This document shows positions 1 to 7,401 of a stretch of DNA of 64,000 nucleotides, one piece after another; the stretch's first letter is position 1; each line of letters starts with the position of its first letter. The stretch lies in contig NZ_FRBS01000007.1 of NCBI RefSeq assembly GCF_900142675.1, forward strand, positions 124,001 to 188,000. The letters run 5' to 3'. Under the pieces are notes generated by a model that did no database searches, had not been told where the DNA came from, and was given only the letters and a program-made list of their open reading frames with translations. This DNA comes from Shouchella rhizosphaerae. Its GTDB lineage: Bacteria > Bacillota > Bacilli > Bacillales > Bacillaceae_D. The position numbers and the translations under genes are program-made.

Positions 1-64
1 TTTGGACATTTTTGGGTAGCAGCGTATCTCCTGCACAGGAGCCTCACCTAACGAGGAATATATC
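1..64 (-). promoter_or_regulatory. M-box (ykoK leader) Mg2+ riboswitch, truncated by window edge
   Basis: Read on the minus strand, the segment carries the hallmark 5' half of the M-box aptamer: CGTTAGGTGAGGCTCCTG, then GGAGATACGCTGCTACCC, then AAAATGTCCAAA at base 1. This family senses Mg2+ and normally stops transcription of magnesium transporter genes (mgtE, ykoK) when Mg2+ is plentiful. The 3' half, the terminator and the controlled gene lie to the left of base 1 and cannot be seen. A good promoter sits just upstream (82-110). The identification rests on remembered consensus blocks, and several consecutive ones match. Confidence 0.92.
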
Positions 65-81
65 GTTTTCTTGCATGCTTC

Positions 82-110
82 ACTTTACAACTGTTAAGCG
101 GCAATGTCAA
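82..110 (-). promoter_or_regulatory. Sigma-A promoter of the M-box transcript
   Basis: The minus strand has TTGACA (105-110), a 17-nt spacer and TAAAGT (82-87), so transcription would start about 20 bases before the riboswitch core. Bases 111-263, between this promoter and the marR terminator, hold nothing I can support as a gene. Confidence 0.75.
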
Positions 111-263
111 TCGTTTCTTTGTTGAAAATCGGAAAAGCCGATGAAAATGGAATGAAAGAGAAAGCGAGAAAAGGAAAAGAAAGCAGAGGCCATTCTTGCG
201 CAAACGAACGCAGTAGAAAGACGAGTCTTGACGAGGAACGGGCTGTTGCTGCGAGCTGTTTGG

Positions 264-283
264 AAAAGCGGCTTTTGTGCCGC
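264..283 (-). terminator. Probable terminator of the MarR gene
   Basis: On the minus strand GCGGC and GCCGC form a short stem around ACAAAA and are followed by TTTTCC. The stem is only five base pairs and the T-run is short, so it is a weak terminator. It lies 8 bases past the marR stop. Confidence 0.5.
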
Positions 284-290
284 CCCCCCA

Positions 291-731
291 TCAAGGAAGT
301 TGAGCGGCATAGTAACCGATTTTCTTTAATTGATCAATGAGCTGGCGTTTTTCTGCCTCGTCAAGAGAAGCAAAGATGGTGTCAATTGCTTCAGCATGGC
401 GGGGAAAGATGTCAGCCATCCAATCATGCCCTTTTTCTGTAAGGGAAACAAACGTCACACGCCGATCCGTTGGGCATGGCTTGCGGACAATCATCCCTTT
501 TTTTTCAAGCTTATCAACGACATAGGTAATGCTGCTGCTAGCAATCAACACTTTTTCGCCAATTTTTTGGACTGGCTGTTCGCCTTTTGAATAAAGCAAC
601 TCTAGCACGGCAAACTCGGTTGGATTAAAACCGTGTTTTTTAATATCGGCAATCGCTTTTATGCGCACAGACTGAAGCGCTTTCGTCATCACCGTAAACA
701 GCTTCAGCGAATCTGTTTGGCTTTGGTTCAA
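291..731 (-). CDS. MarR family transcriptional regulator
   Basis: A 146-residue winged-helix repressor of the MarR family. Helix-turn-helix and wing are visible: FAVLELLYSKGEQPVQ, then the recognition helix region SSSITYVVDKLEKKGMI and the wing RKPCPTDRRVTFVSLTEKG with the family's DxR motif. I place the start at the TTG at 731 because GAGGTG lies six bases before it. The longer frame from 755 has no ribosome binding site and would begin inside the promoter/operator region. Size and layout are like YkvE, YusO and similar MarR proteins of bacilli. The ligand and targets are unknown. The gene stands alone, and autoregulation is likely because an inverted repeat covers its start region. Confidence 0.9.
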   Translation of the reverse strand: MNQSQTDSLKLFTVMTKALQSVRIKAIADIKKHGFNPTEFAVLELLYSKGEQPVQKIGEKVLIASSSITYVVDKLEKKGMIVRKPCPTDRRVTFVSLTEKGHDWMADIFPRHAEAIDTIFASLDEAEKRQLIDQLKKIGYYAAQLP

Positions 732-741
732 TGGATTCACC

Positions 742-799
742 TCGAAATTAATCATCTCGAATTAGAAATTATAATAACGCAGCTCTTGGTAGCTGTCAA
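742..799 (-). promoter_or_regulatory. marR promoter with candidate autoregulatory operator
   Basis: The minus strand has TTGACA (794-799), 17 nt, then TATTAT (771-776, overlapping TATAAT at 768-773). Just downstream an imperfect dyad with TCGA arms spans 742-761 and would cover the transcription start, the usual place for a MarR operator. The promoter is well formed. The operator is inference from symmetry only. Confidence 0.6.
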
Positions 800-929
800 T
801 TACGGATTTTGTAAATCTATGAGGAAATGTCTGCAATGAGCTGATATTTTTGAATAAAACATTTATACTGTAGTAAATGCACTATGGGCTTTCCCAAAAA
901 ACTAATGGCATTCTGAAAGGATGACAGAA

Positions 930-1277
930 ATGAGAAGCGTACTAACCGTAAAAGAACAACGCAATATTTTAAGAGAAGAATTGGGCAAGTGTATTAATAA
1001 GGTTAAAGAAATGAAAGTCGACGAACAAAGTTTTAAAAACATGAGCCAACATGACCAGCAAGTTTACATTTACCTAGACCGGACGATGCAACGTTTGCGC
1101 ACGCAAATCAATGCATTGGAATTCGTGTTGAATGAAGATACGGAGTTGATCGACCCTTACGCTGACCGTGCAGCAGAAAAGTTGAACATTAACCGCGACA
1201 GCATCTTTAACGCTAAACCAGCTAAAGCAGCAGAGGGCGATTACGAGCTAGATATGAGTAAATTGGAAAAGCATTAA
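930..1277 (+). CDS. Small conserved-looking protein of unknown function
   Basis: A 115-residue, soluble, charged protein that I do not recognise. The first ~75 residues (KEQRNILREELGKCIN, then VYIYLDRTMQRLRTQI) look fully helical and probably form a coiled coil or helical hairpin. The C-terminal 40 residues are polar and likely flexible. There is no signal peptide or membrane segment. I chose ATG 930 over ATG 921 because GAAAGG (915-920) is nine bases before the former and touches the latter. It is monocistronic and ends at a strong bidirectional terminator. Confidence 0.75.
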   Translation: MRSVLTVKEQRNILREELGKCINKVKEMKVDEQSFKNMSQHDQQVYIYLDRTMQRLRTQINALEFVLNEDTELIDPYADRAAEKLNINRDSIFNAKPAKAAEGDYELDMSKLEKH

Positions 1278-1302
1278 AAGAAGGGGTACCCTTCTTTTTT
1301 GT
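1276..1302. terminator. Bidirectional terminator
   Basis: AAAAGAAGGG pairs with CCCTTCTTTT around a GTA centre, with T-runs on both strands. It separates the convergent genes at 930-1277 and 1313-1819. Confidence 0.9.
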
Positions 1303-1312
1303 TTTGCTAGAT

Positions 1313-1819
1313 TCATGTTAATGCTTTTTCATAAGCAAAAAACGGGTCTTTTTTATTCGGATAGTAAAATGTTCCGACTGGTTTATACCCGAGTTTGGCA
1401 AACAGCTTTTGCGCTTTCTTGTTTTTCGAGTATGTATCCATTTTCAAAGAAGCCAAGCCTTGCTCGCGGCAATACGATTCGGCGAACTGAACCAATTTTA
1501 CAGCAACGCCGCTTTGTTGGGCAGCTGGGTCAACAACTAAACGATGAAACGTTCCGGCTGTTTCGTGTTTCGTTTTCCAGCTTAATTGGGACTCGTTAAA
1601 TTCAACTGGAAGGTTTTGATCAATTGAAATGGAACCAACAATCCTCATGTTTTCTAGATAAACATAAAGAGTGCCTTGTTCGATGTCTTCCTGAAAATGG
1701 GCAGCTGTAGGATAGGCGCTCGTCCATTGATCGCTGCCTTCTAAGTTCATTTGCTTGGTTGCATCGATGGCGATTTGCTCGATTTGTGGCAAATCGTTCA
1801 GCGTGCCTTGGCGAATCAT
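1313..1819 (-). CDS. GNAT family N-acetyltransferase
   Basis: A 168-residue GCN5-related acetyltransferase. Motif A, the acetyl-CoA pyrophosphate loop, is RLVVDPAAQQSGVAVKLVQF (residues ~92-111), a Q-x-x-G-x-A/G form. Motif B follows as LKMDTYSKNKKAQKLFAKLG with the usual Y/F-rich end. The ribosome binding site GGAGTG precedes ATG 1819. The acyl acceptor cannot be told from sequence, and small-molecule or ribosomal-protein acetylation are both possible. Beyond its start lies a stretch with decayed coding sequence (see 1927-2049). Confidence 0.88.
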   Translation of the reverse strand: MIRQGTLNDLPQIEQIAIDATKQMNLEGSDQWTSAYPTAAHFQEDIEQGTLYVYLENMRIVGSISIDQNLPVEFNESQLSWKTKHETAGTFHRLVVDPAAQQSGVAVKLVQFAESYCREQGLASLKMDTYSKNKKAQKLFAKLGYKPVGTFYYPNKKDPFFAYEKALT

Positions 1820-1926
1820 TGCATCTCACTCCACTCTATTAGGAAATACGTCGAGCCTAATTTAATAGGAACAGTATGGAAAAAGCGCTCTAAAAATACC
1901 ATAGGTGTGTTGGAAAAGCAAGGCAT

Positions 1927-2049
1927 CTAGTAGCGCTTGCCAAGCTCTATTTTAATGTCATAGCTGCTCGTAATGGAAACGCTGTGCACGTTAATGCAAT
2001 CATCGCCGACCTTTGCCTAGTCTCCCCCAATTAAAATGTCCCAATCGCT
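1927..2049 (-). pseudogene. Possible remnant of a small protein gene
   Basis: On the minus strand one frame reads like the C-terminus of a real protein: AKVGDDCINVHSVSITSS, then YDIKIELGKRY and a stop at 1927-1929. Upstream in the same frame KSDWDILIGGD is cut off by a TAG, and a TGA lies just before that. There is no start codon or ribosome binding site. The best reading is a gene fragment left by decay. A chance open frame of about 28 codons is the alternative. Apart from this and the promoter at 2089-2118, I see nothing in 1820-2156. Confidence 0.3.
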
Positions 2050-2088
2050 CTTTCATTTTTCGATTTTTTTAAAAGTGTTATCATGCAG

Positions 2089-2118
2089 TTGAACATTTGA
2101 ATAAAGCTGGTCTACAAT
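2089..2118 (+). promoter_or_regulatory. Promoter of the aminotransferase-acetyltransferase operon
   Basis: TTGAAC (2089-2094) and TACAAT (2113-2118) are 18 nt apart. The ribosome binding site AGGAGAG follows at 2141. Confidence 0.6.
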
Positions 2119-2156
2119 GAAATAGATAGAAGCTAAAACGAGGAGAGTTGCACAGC

Positions 2157-3437
2157 ATGAGCGATTTGAAAAATTTGTCGACGGCGGAACTGGAGTTAAG
2201 AAAAGAAGAATTGGAAAAGCAATACAACATGTACAAAATGGAAAACATACAGCTTGATATGTCAAGGGGAAAACCTGGACCAGAACAGCTTGACCTTTCA
2301 CATGGCCTCCTCCGTGCTTTATCGGAAGAAGATGTGAAAGCAACCCACAATGGCGATATTCGTAATTATGGCCAGCTGGATGGAATTCCTGAAGCAAAGG
2401 CGCTCTTTGGCGAGTTGCTCGGCGTACAAGCAAGCAACGTATTTGTCGGCGGCAATTCGAGCTTGTCCCTCATGCATGACGCGGTCGCCCGCGCGGTGTT
2501 GTTTGGGACAGGTGAGGGACAGACGCCGTGGGGAAAGCTGCCGAAAGTGAAATTTTTATGCCCATCCCCTGGGTATGATCGCCATTTTGCCATTTGTGAA
2601 TTATTTAATATCGATATGATTGTTGTTAATATGACCGCTGAAGGGCCGGATATGGACCAAGTAGAGGCGCTTGTGGCCAACGATGAAACGATTAAGGGCA
2701 TTTGGTGCGTGCCTAAATATAGCAACCCTAGTGGAGTCACTTATTCAAATGAAACCGTTCAACGTCTAGCTGCATTGAAAACCAAGGCTGAAGATTTCCG
2801 CATTTTTTGGGACAATGCCTACGCGTTTCACCATTTGACAGACACACCAGATGAACTAGCCGATATTTTTGCTGCTTGTGCACAGGCTGGCTACCCTGAT
2901 CGCGTTTACATGTTTGCATCCACATCGAAAGTGACGTTTCCTGGAGCAGGCATTTCTGCCTTCGTTAGCTCAGAAGCCAACCTTGCTTACGCTAAAAAGC
3001 AGCTGTCAGTGCAAACGATCGGATACGATAAAATCAACCAGCTTCGCCATGTGCGCTTCTTTGAGCAAATTGGCGGCGTTGGCGAACTTATGAAACAACA
3101 TGCCCAACTGATCAAACCAAAATTTGATCAAGTCAACCGCACACTAACAGAGGAGTTAGGCGGAAAAGGCATTGCCGAGTGGTCCGAACCGCAAGGAGGC
3201 TATTTTATTAGCCTTGACACGCTAGATGGCTGTGCAAAGCGCGTTGTCTCTTTGGCGAGAGAAGCTGGTGTTATTTTGACAGGTGCTGGAGCCACATTCC
3301 CTTATGGAAAAGACCCGCGTGACCGCAACATTCGGATTGCACCAACATTCCCGTCTGTTGAAGAGTTGAAAAAAGCAATGGAAGTCGTGTCTGTCTGTGT
3401 CGAACTGGCTTCTGTGGAAAAGTTGTTAGCTGCATGA
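2157..3437 (+). CDS. PLP-dependent aminotransferase (AspT / subgroup Ic type)
   Basis: A 426-residue fold-type I aminotransferase of the group typified by the Corynebacterium aspartate aminotransferase AspT (Pfam Asp_aminotransf), not the classic AspB group. Features seen are the N-terminal LDMSRGKPGPEQLDLS signature (~30-45), VFVGGNSSLSLMHD (PLP phosphate region), KYSNPSGVTYS, FWDNAYAFHHL (Asp binding the pyridine N) and FASTSKVTFPGAG, where the lysine is the expected Schiff-base residue. The C-terminal NIRIAPTFPS carries the substrate-carboxylate arginine. Start ATG 2157 has AGGAGAG nine bases upstream; the upstream TTG at 2148 is too close to that site. The next gene overlaps by four bases (ATGA), so the two are translationally coupled. 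The physiological amino donor is not certain. Confidence 0.9.
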   Translation: MSDLKNLSTAELELRKEELEKQYNMYKMENIQLDMSRGKPGPEQLDLSHGLLRALSEEDVKATHNGDIRNYGQLDGIPEAKALFGELLGVQASNVFVGGNSSLSLMHDAVARAVLFGTGEGQTPWGKLPKVKFLCPSPGYDRHFAICELFNIDMIVVNMTAEGPDMDQVEALVANDETIKGIWCVPKYSNPSGVTYSNETVQRLAALKTKAEDFRIFWDNAYAFHHLTDTPDELADIFAACAQAGYPDRVYMFASTSKVTFPGAGISAFVSSEANLAYAKKQLSVQTIGYDKINQLRHVRFFEQIGGVGELMKQHAQLIKPKFDQVNRTLTEELGGKGIAEWSEPQGGYFISLDTLDGCAKRVVSLAREAGVILTGAGATFPYGKDPRDRNIRIAPTFPSVEELKKAMEVVSVCVELASVEKLLAA

Positions 3438-3889
3438 ACATTAGAAGGCTAGAAGCGGGCGAACCGTTGCCATGGACACTCTTGCTATTGGCAGATCCGT
3501 CTGAAAAACTTGTCCAAGACTATTGCCAGCGGGGCACATGCTATGTAGCAGAGGATGAAGAAGGCACGATTATTGGCGAATATGTGTTAGTGCCGACCCG
3601 ACCAGATACGGTTGAACTCGTCAACGTCGCTGTGGAAGAGGCACACCAAGGCAAAAAAATCGGGAAACAGCTTGTGTCGCATGCGGTAGCAACAGCAAAA
3701 AAACAGGGTTATAAAACGATTGAAGTAGGGACAGGGAACTCAGGAGCGAGCCAATTAATGCTTTATCAAAAATGTGGGTTTCGCATCACTCATGTGGACC
3801 GTGATTTCTTTGTGCGTCATTACGAAGAGCCTATTGAAGAGAACGGTTTGCCATGTGTCGATATGATCCGCTTGTCGCAAGACTTATAG
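3434..3889 (+). CDS. GNAT family N-acetyltransferase
   Basis: A 151-residue acetyltransferase. Motif A is NVAVEEAHQGKKIGKQLVSH (Q-G-K-K-I-G binds the acetyl-CoA pyrophosphate). Motif B is IEVGTGNSGASQLMLYQKCG followed by FRI, a form common in YitI/YvbK-like acetyltransferases. The start ATG overlaps the aminotransferase stop (ATGA), so the two are co-translated and may act on the same metabolite pool. The substrate is unknown. A strong terminator ends the operon. Confidence 0.88.
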   Translation: MNIRRLEAGEPLPWTLLLLADPSEKLVQDYCQRGTCYVAEDEEGTIIGEYVLVPTRPDTVELVNVAVEEAHQGKKIGKQLVSHAVATAKKQGYKTIEVGTGNSGASQLMLYQKCGFRITHVDRDFFVRHYEEPIEENGLPCVDMIRLSQDL

Positions 3890-3893
3890 ATGT

Positions 3894-3925
3894 AAAAAAG
3901 GCAGCGAATTTAGCTGCCTTTTTTG
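3894..3925. terminator. Bidirectional terminator
   Basis: AAAAAAGGCAGC and GCTGCCTTTTTT form a perfect stem around a seven-base loop. It serves both the acetyltransferase gene and the convergent map gene. Confidence 0.92.
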
Positions 3926-3956
3926 TGTTATCGACAAAGTCAATCGTATTATCAGA

Positions 3957-4721
3957 CTAAAACGGGCGTTCTTCTTGTTGGTCGGTCAATAGCAATGGGC
4001 CGTCTTTTGTGATTGCGACCGTGTGCTCGTATTGGGCAGACAATGTGCCGTCAACTGTCCGCGCTGTCCAACCGTTAGCATCAAGCGTGCTGTTGTACTT
4101 GCCGATGTTTACCATCGGTTCGATCGTAATGACCATTCCTTCTCGTAAGCGCAGTCCTTTGCCTTGAGCACCAAAATGGAGCACTTGTGGCGGCTCATGC
4201 AACGTTGGTCCGATTCCATGGCCAGTGAAGTCGCGGACAACGGAATAGCCTGCTTGCTCCACATGAGATTGGATCGCGTAACCGATGTCGCCTAGGCGGT
4301 TGCCTACGTGTGCTTGTTCAATCCCTTTGTAAAGGGCTTCATGGGTAATTTTCATCAAATCTGAAGCTTGTTTGGATACATTCCCCACCGCGTAAGTCCA
4401 AGCTGAATCGGCAAGGGCGCCATTAAGGTTAAAAACAGAGTCAATCGTGACAATATCCCCTTCATTTAAAGGCTGTTTTCGTGGGAACCCATGGCAAATT
4501 TCATCATTGATTGACGCGCACGTGGCGTATTTATAGCCGTTATAGCCTTTTTGTTCCGGGGTTGCGCCATGTTTTTTTAAGTAGGATTCAACGAAGTGGT
4601 CAATTTCTTCTGTTGTCACTCCAGGTTTGATCCGTTCCGCAATTTCTTTATGGCAATCGGCTAGCAATTTCCCCGCTTCATGCATTAGCGCAATTTCACG
4701 CTTCGATTTAAGTGTTATCAT
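3957..4721 (-). CDS. map: Methionine aminopeptidase, type I
   Basis: A 254-residue type I methionine aminopeptidase that removes N-terminal Met from new proteins in the cytoplasm. The metal and catalytic residues of the pita-bread fold are visible: His in EICHGFP, Asp in TIDSVFN, Asp in ALADSAW, His in FTGHGIG, Glu in ITIEPMV and Glu in QYEHTVAIT. I place the start at ATG 4721 (MITLKSKRE), with AGTAGG before it. The frame to 4748 adds nine codons without a binding site. It is not in the secY-infA region where the housekeeping map sits, so this is probably an extra, MapB-like copy. It is monocistronic. Confidence 0.92.
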   Translation of the reverse strand: MITLKSKREIALMHEAGKLLADCHKEIAERIKPGVTTEEIDHFVESYLKKHGATPEQKGYNGYKYATCASINDEICHGFPRKQPLNEGDIVTIDSVFNLNGALADSAWTYAVGNVSKQASDLMKITHEALYKGIEQAHVGNRLGDIGYAIQSHVEQAGYSVVRDFTGHGIGPTLHEPPQVLHFGAQGKGLRLREGMVITIEPMVNIGKYNSTLDANGWTARTVDGTLSAQYEHTVAITKDGPLLLTDQQEERPF

Positions 4722-5065
4722 CGTATCGCCTACTTTCTTTCTTAACATATGTGCTTATGGTTGGGCACGTTCACAATAGTGATGCATTCTTCATTAGTGT
4801 AACGCATTTTTGCAAAAGTAGGTAGCAGAGAGGGTGCTTTTTCCAATTTCGTGGGAACGAAAACAATGTTTGTAAAGGTTAAACGAACGTCCACGCCGGA
4901 AACGAGTTGTAAATGGCCTGTATGTTGCATAAACGTAAGTGTAGGCAAAGCAATTGGTGTATTCCATGCAGAAGACCTTATCCTTGCAAAGTTTAAATCT
5001 TTCTGGCTATTATGGACTGGAAAGAAATGCGTATACAGCAATTGGCGCTAGAGGAGGTTATATCG
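4722..5065 (+). promoter_or_regulatory. Intergenic region with the promoter of the flavin reductase gene
   Basis: This 344-base gap between divergent genes has TTGCAA (4984-4989), an 18-nt spacer and TATTAT (5008-5013) on the plus strand. Open frames on both strands inside the gap lack ribosome binding sites and I do not accept them as genes. I see no further structure. Confidence 0.55.
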
Positions 5066-5518
5066 ATGGATGATCGTTTGTTTAAAGCGGCGATGGGAAA
5101 GTTCGCCACAGGCGTCACTGTTGTATTGACGAAGTGGGAAAATGACAACCATGGCATGACAGCAAATGCATTTATGTCTGTTTCCCTAGAGCCGAAGTTG
5201 ATTGTCGTTTCAATTGCTAATAAAGCGAGAATGAAACCGATTATCGAACAATCCGGAAATTATTCGGTCAATATATTGGCCACAGGCCATGAAGAATTGT
5301 CTATGCATTTTGCCGGGCAAAAAGAGTTGGCCCATGTCGACTTTAGCGAGTTTGCAGGCATTCCCGCGATAAAAGGGGCAATTGCGACAATTGCCTGTGA
5401 TGTTCACGATACTGTCGTGCAAGGTGACCACACGTTGTTTTTCGGCAAAGTGAGGGATGTGCTCGTTACAGACCGAGAGCCGCTTGTTTATTACGAAGGA
5501 AAATATAAAAAAATCTAA
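5066..5518 (+). CDS. Flavin reductase family protein (FMN-binding split barrel)
   Basis: A 150-residue protein of the HpaC/flavin reductase-like family. These are small dimeric split-barrel proteins that bind FMN/FAD and use NAD(P)H to supply reduced flavin to partner monooxygenases. Seen are FKAAMGKFATGVTVVLT, GMTANAFMSVSLEPKLIVVS (the flavin phosphate/ribityl segment) and GDHTLFFGKV near the C-terminus. ATG 5066 is preceded by an excellent GAGGAGG. No monooxygenase gene is adjacent, so the partner is unknown. Confidence 0.88.
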   Translation: MDDRLFKAAMGKFATGVTVVLTKWENDNHGMTANAFMSVSLEPKLIVVSIANKARMKPIIEQSGNYSVNILATGHEELSMHFAGQKELAHVDFSEFAGIPAIKGAIATIACDVHDTVVQGDHTLFFGKVRDVLVTDREPLVYYEGKYKKI

Positions 5519-5612
5519 CGTACAAGCGGTAGTCTGGGGCTCGAAGTGGAGAATAAAAGGGAAACGGCTCTCTTTTTAGCAGACTGGATGCACAGGATAA
5601 ATGAAAAAACGG

Positions 5613-5648
5613 GAAAGGGTTTTGATGAAACAGTCAGAACCCTTTTTG
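5613..5648 (+). terminator. Terminator after the flavin reductase gene
   Basis: GGGTTTTGA and TCAGAACCC form a stem with one mismatch around an eight-base loop, followed by TTTTT. Confidence 0.8.
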
Positions 5649-5673
5649 CTATTATGTTGCCTGCTTCTTATCG

Positions 5674-5952
5674 TTAAAAAAGCCCGCCTCGTTCAATATG
5701 AAAGAAAAAGGAAAACAACAAAAAAAACAGTGGGACGAGCGTAATCGCAATGCCGGTAAGACGTGTAGATGGACGAAATTGGAGGGAGAAGCCGCATACC
5801 CATACAACAAATAACAACAAGTAGGCAGGAGCGAATTGCCTGGTGCCTTCCACGTTTTCATTATGGGAGCTTAAATAAAGGGACGCGAGAAAAACTAAGA
5901 TGCCGGCTACAGCGTTAAATGAGTGCCTCAAAATGGCCATAGAAACAGACAA
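5674..5952 (-). CDS. Small three-helix membrane protein
   Basis: A 92-residue hydrophobic protein with three predicted membrane segments: FNAVAGILVFLASLYLS, FAPAYLLLFVVWVCGF and LTGIAITLVPLFFLLFSFFF. No catalytic motif is visible and I do not recognise the family. The start is taken as TTG 5952, with AAGGA six bases upstream; ATG 5940 is an alternative. The binding-site region AAAGGGG is one arm of an inverted repeat (CCCCTTTC at 5954-5961, GAAAGGGG at 5981-5988), so the site may be masked in the transcript. It lies 50 bases after the glycerate kinase stop and may be read with it. Confidence 0.65.
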   Translation of the reverse strand: MSVSMAILRHSFNAVAGILVFLASLYLSSHNENVEGTRQFAPAYLLLFVVWVCGFSLQFRPSTRLTGIAITLVPLFFLLFSFFFHIERGGLF

Positions 5953-6002
5953 CCCCTTTCCTTACAACGTATGCAAACAGAAAGGGGAGAATGCCATGTA
6001 AA

Positions 6003-7157
6003 TTAGTCGTTTCGGTTGTTTTCCAAACCCAGTGCGTACGTTCGAGCGATTTGCTCTGCAACGGCTTCTAAGTAGGCGGCCCCATTGGCAATTGCCTCGT
6101 CCAATGGGATCGCGCCTGGGACAAGAGAAAAGGCTGCGTCAATCCCATGGTCGAAGATCGCTTCATAACCATCGCCTAATTGCCCAGCTACGGCGATGAC
6201 AGGGATTTGTTGTGCTTTGGCTGCTTTCGCCACGCCTATTGGTGTTTTGCCGTAAGGGGTTTGCGAATCGAGCCGTCCTTCTCCTGTCACAACCAGCTCT
6301 GAACCAGCAATTCGCTTATGAAAACCGGTTGCTTCTAAAACGAGCGTAACGCCAGACTCGATTCTTGGTTGAAAGAAGGCGAGCAATCCTGCTCCTAAAC
6401 CGCCTGCCGCGCCAGCGCCAGCAATGTGCTGAACAGATTTGCCGAGCTGTTGTTTAATGACGGCTGCATAATGAGTGAGCGCCCTTTCCATTTCTGCGAT
6501 CATTTCTTGGGTAGCGCCTTTTTGCGGGCCATAAATGGCTGAAGCCCCTTTTGGACCAAGCAGCGTATTATCGACATCACAGGCAATTTCAAGCGAAGCA
6601 TCCGCAAGCAAGGGATGCTTTGTTTCTGTACGAATACGAGCAAGCTTAATAAGGGGGCTACAGCCTTGTTGAAGCTCTTTCCCTTCGGCATCTTCGAGGC
6701 GGATGCCAAGTGCTTGTGCACAACCTGCGCCGCCATCATTCGTAGCGCTGCCGCCTAGACCGAGAATAATCCGTTTAGCGCCCTGTTCCAGCGCGTCTTT
6801 TATTAACTCGCCTGTTCCAAACGTTGTTGTTTTCCGCGGGTCGCGCTTATCTTTTGGCACGAGATGCAAGCCAGACGCAGCTGCCATTTCAATAACTGCT
6901 ATCTGTTCTTTTTTGGCGAAGGCGTAGGCTGCTTCGACTTGGTTGCCGAGAGGTCCTGTTACAGTAGCTGTACGAATTGTAGCGCCAAGTGCATCGGCGA
7001 GTGATTGAACTGTTCCTTCTCCTCCGTCGGCCATAGGGATGCATTCGTAAATGGCATGGGGGAAAACTCGTTTAAATCCTGCTTTAATCGCTTGTGCTGC
7101 TTGGAGGGCTGTCAAGCTTTCTTTAAACGAATCAGGAGCAATTGAAATTTTTTGCAT
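6003..7157 (-). CDS. garK: Glycerate 2-kinase (GarK/GlxK family)
   Basis: A 384-residue glycerate kinase that phosphorylates D-glycerate to 2-phosphoglycerate, the last step of glucarate/galactarate and glyoxylate use. Family signatures are IAPDSFKESLTALQAA at the N-terminus, PMADGGEGTVQSL, ILGLGGSATNDGGAGCAQAL and VTGEGRLDSQTPYGKTPIGV. ATG 7157 follows AAAGGAG; the frame continues 40 codons further upstream but that part has no start signal. A CdaR-type regulator lies 244 bases upstream on the same strand, which fits known control of garK by CdaR. The symbol follows that family and glxK would be equally apt. Confidence 0.92.
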   Translation of the reverse strand: MQKISIAPDSFKESLTALQAAQAIKAGFKRVFPHAIYECIPMADGGEGTVQSLADALGATIRTATVTGPLGNQVEAAYAFAKKEQIAVIEMAAASGLHLVPKDKRDPRKTTTFGTGELIKDALEQGAKRIILGLGGSATNDGGAGCAQALGIRLEDAEGKELQQGCSPLIKLARIRTETKHPLLADASLEIACDVDNTLLGPKGASAIYGPQKGATQEMIAEMERALTHYAAVIKQQLGKSVQHIAGAGAAGGLGAGLLAFFQPRIESGVTLVLEATGFHKRIAGSELVVTGEGRLDSQTPYGKTPIGVAKAAKAQQIPVIAVAGQLGDGYEAIFDHGIDAAFSLVPGAIPLDEAIANGAAYLEAVAEQIARTYALGLENNRND

Positions 7158-7401
7158 CGTTTTCTCCTTTCGTGCATGGAATCGTGGATAGCATCCGTCG
7201 CTATTGAGGAGCGGGTGCCGAGTTTTAAATGCGATTGCGCTAAGTAAACCATGTGAAGGGACTCGCACTGTCAGCAACGTTCCACTTCACAGTTACGCTA
7301 GGCGCCGTTGCATTTAATTCAATATTTGAAATCGGTTACAATAACAATTATAAAGCAACGCTAGCCTGTAAGCACTGTGGCGAAGCACAAAGAAAACGAA
7401 T
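7158..7401 (-). promoter_or_regulatory. garK upstream region with candidate operator
   Basis: The minus strand has TATAAT (7347-7352) without a good -35 box, as expected for an activator-dependent promoter. A small dyad GTTATTGTAAC (7335-7345) lies just downstream. The long leader to garK has no riboswitch I recognise. That CdaR acts here is inference from gene order. Confidence 0.35.

Noticed and set aside
104-340. Open frame of 78 codons on the plus strand (and two on the minus) before marR
   Set aside because: No ribosome binding site. It overlaps the M-box promoter and the marR 3' end, and the composition is unlike a protein.
4742-5051. Open frames of 99 (minus) and 66 (plus) codons between map and the flavin reductase gene
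   Set aside because: Neither has a ribosome binding site. The plus frame is crossed by a good promoter and the minus one starts inside it.
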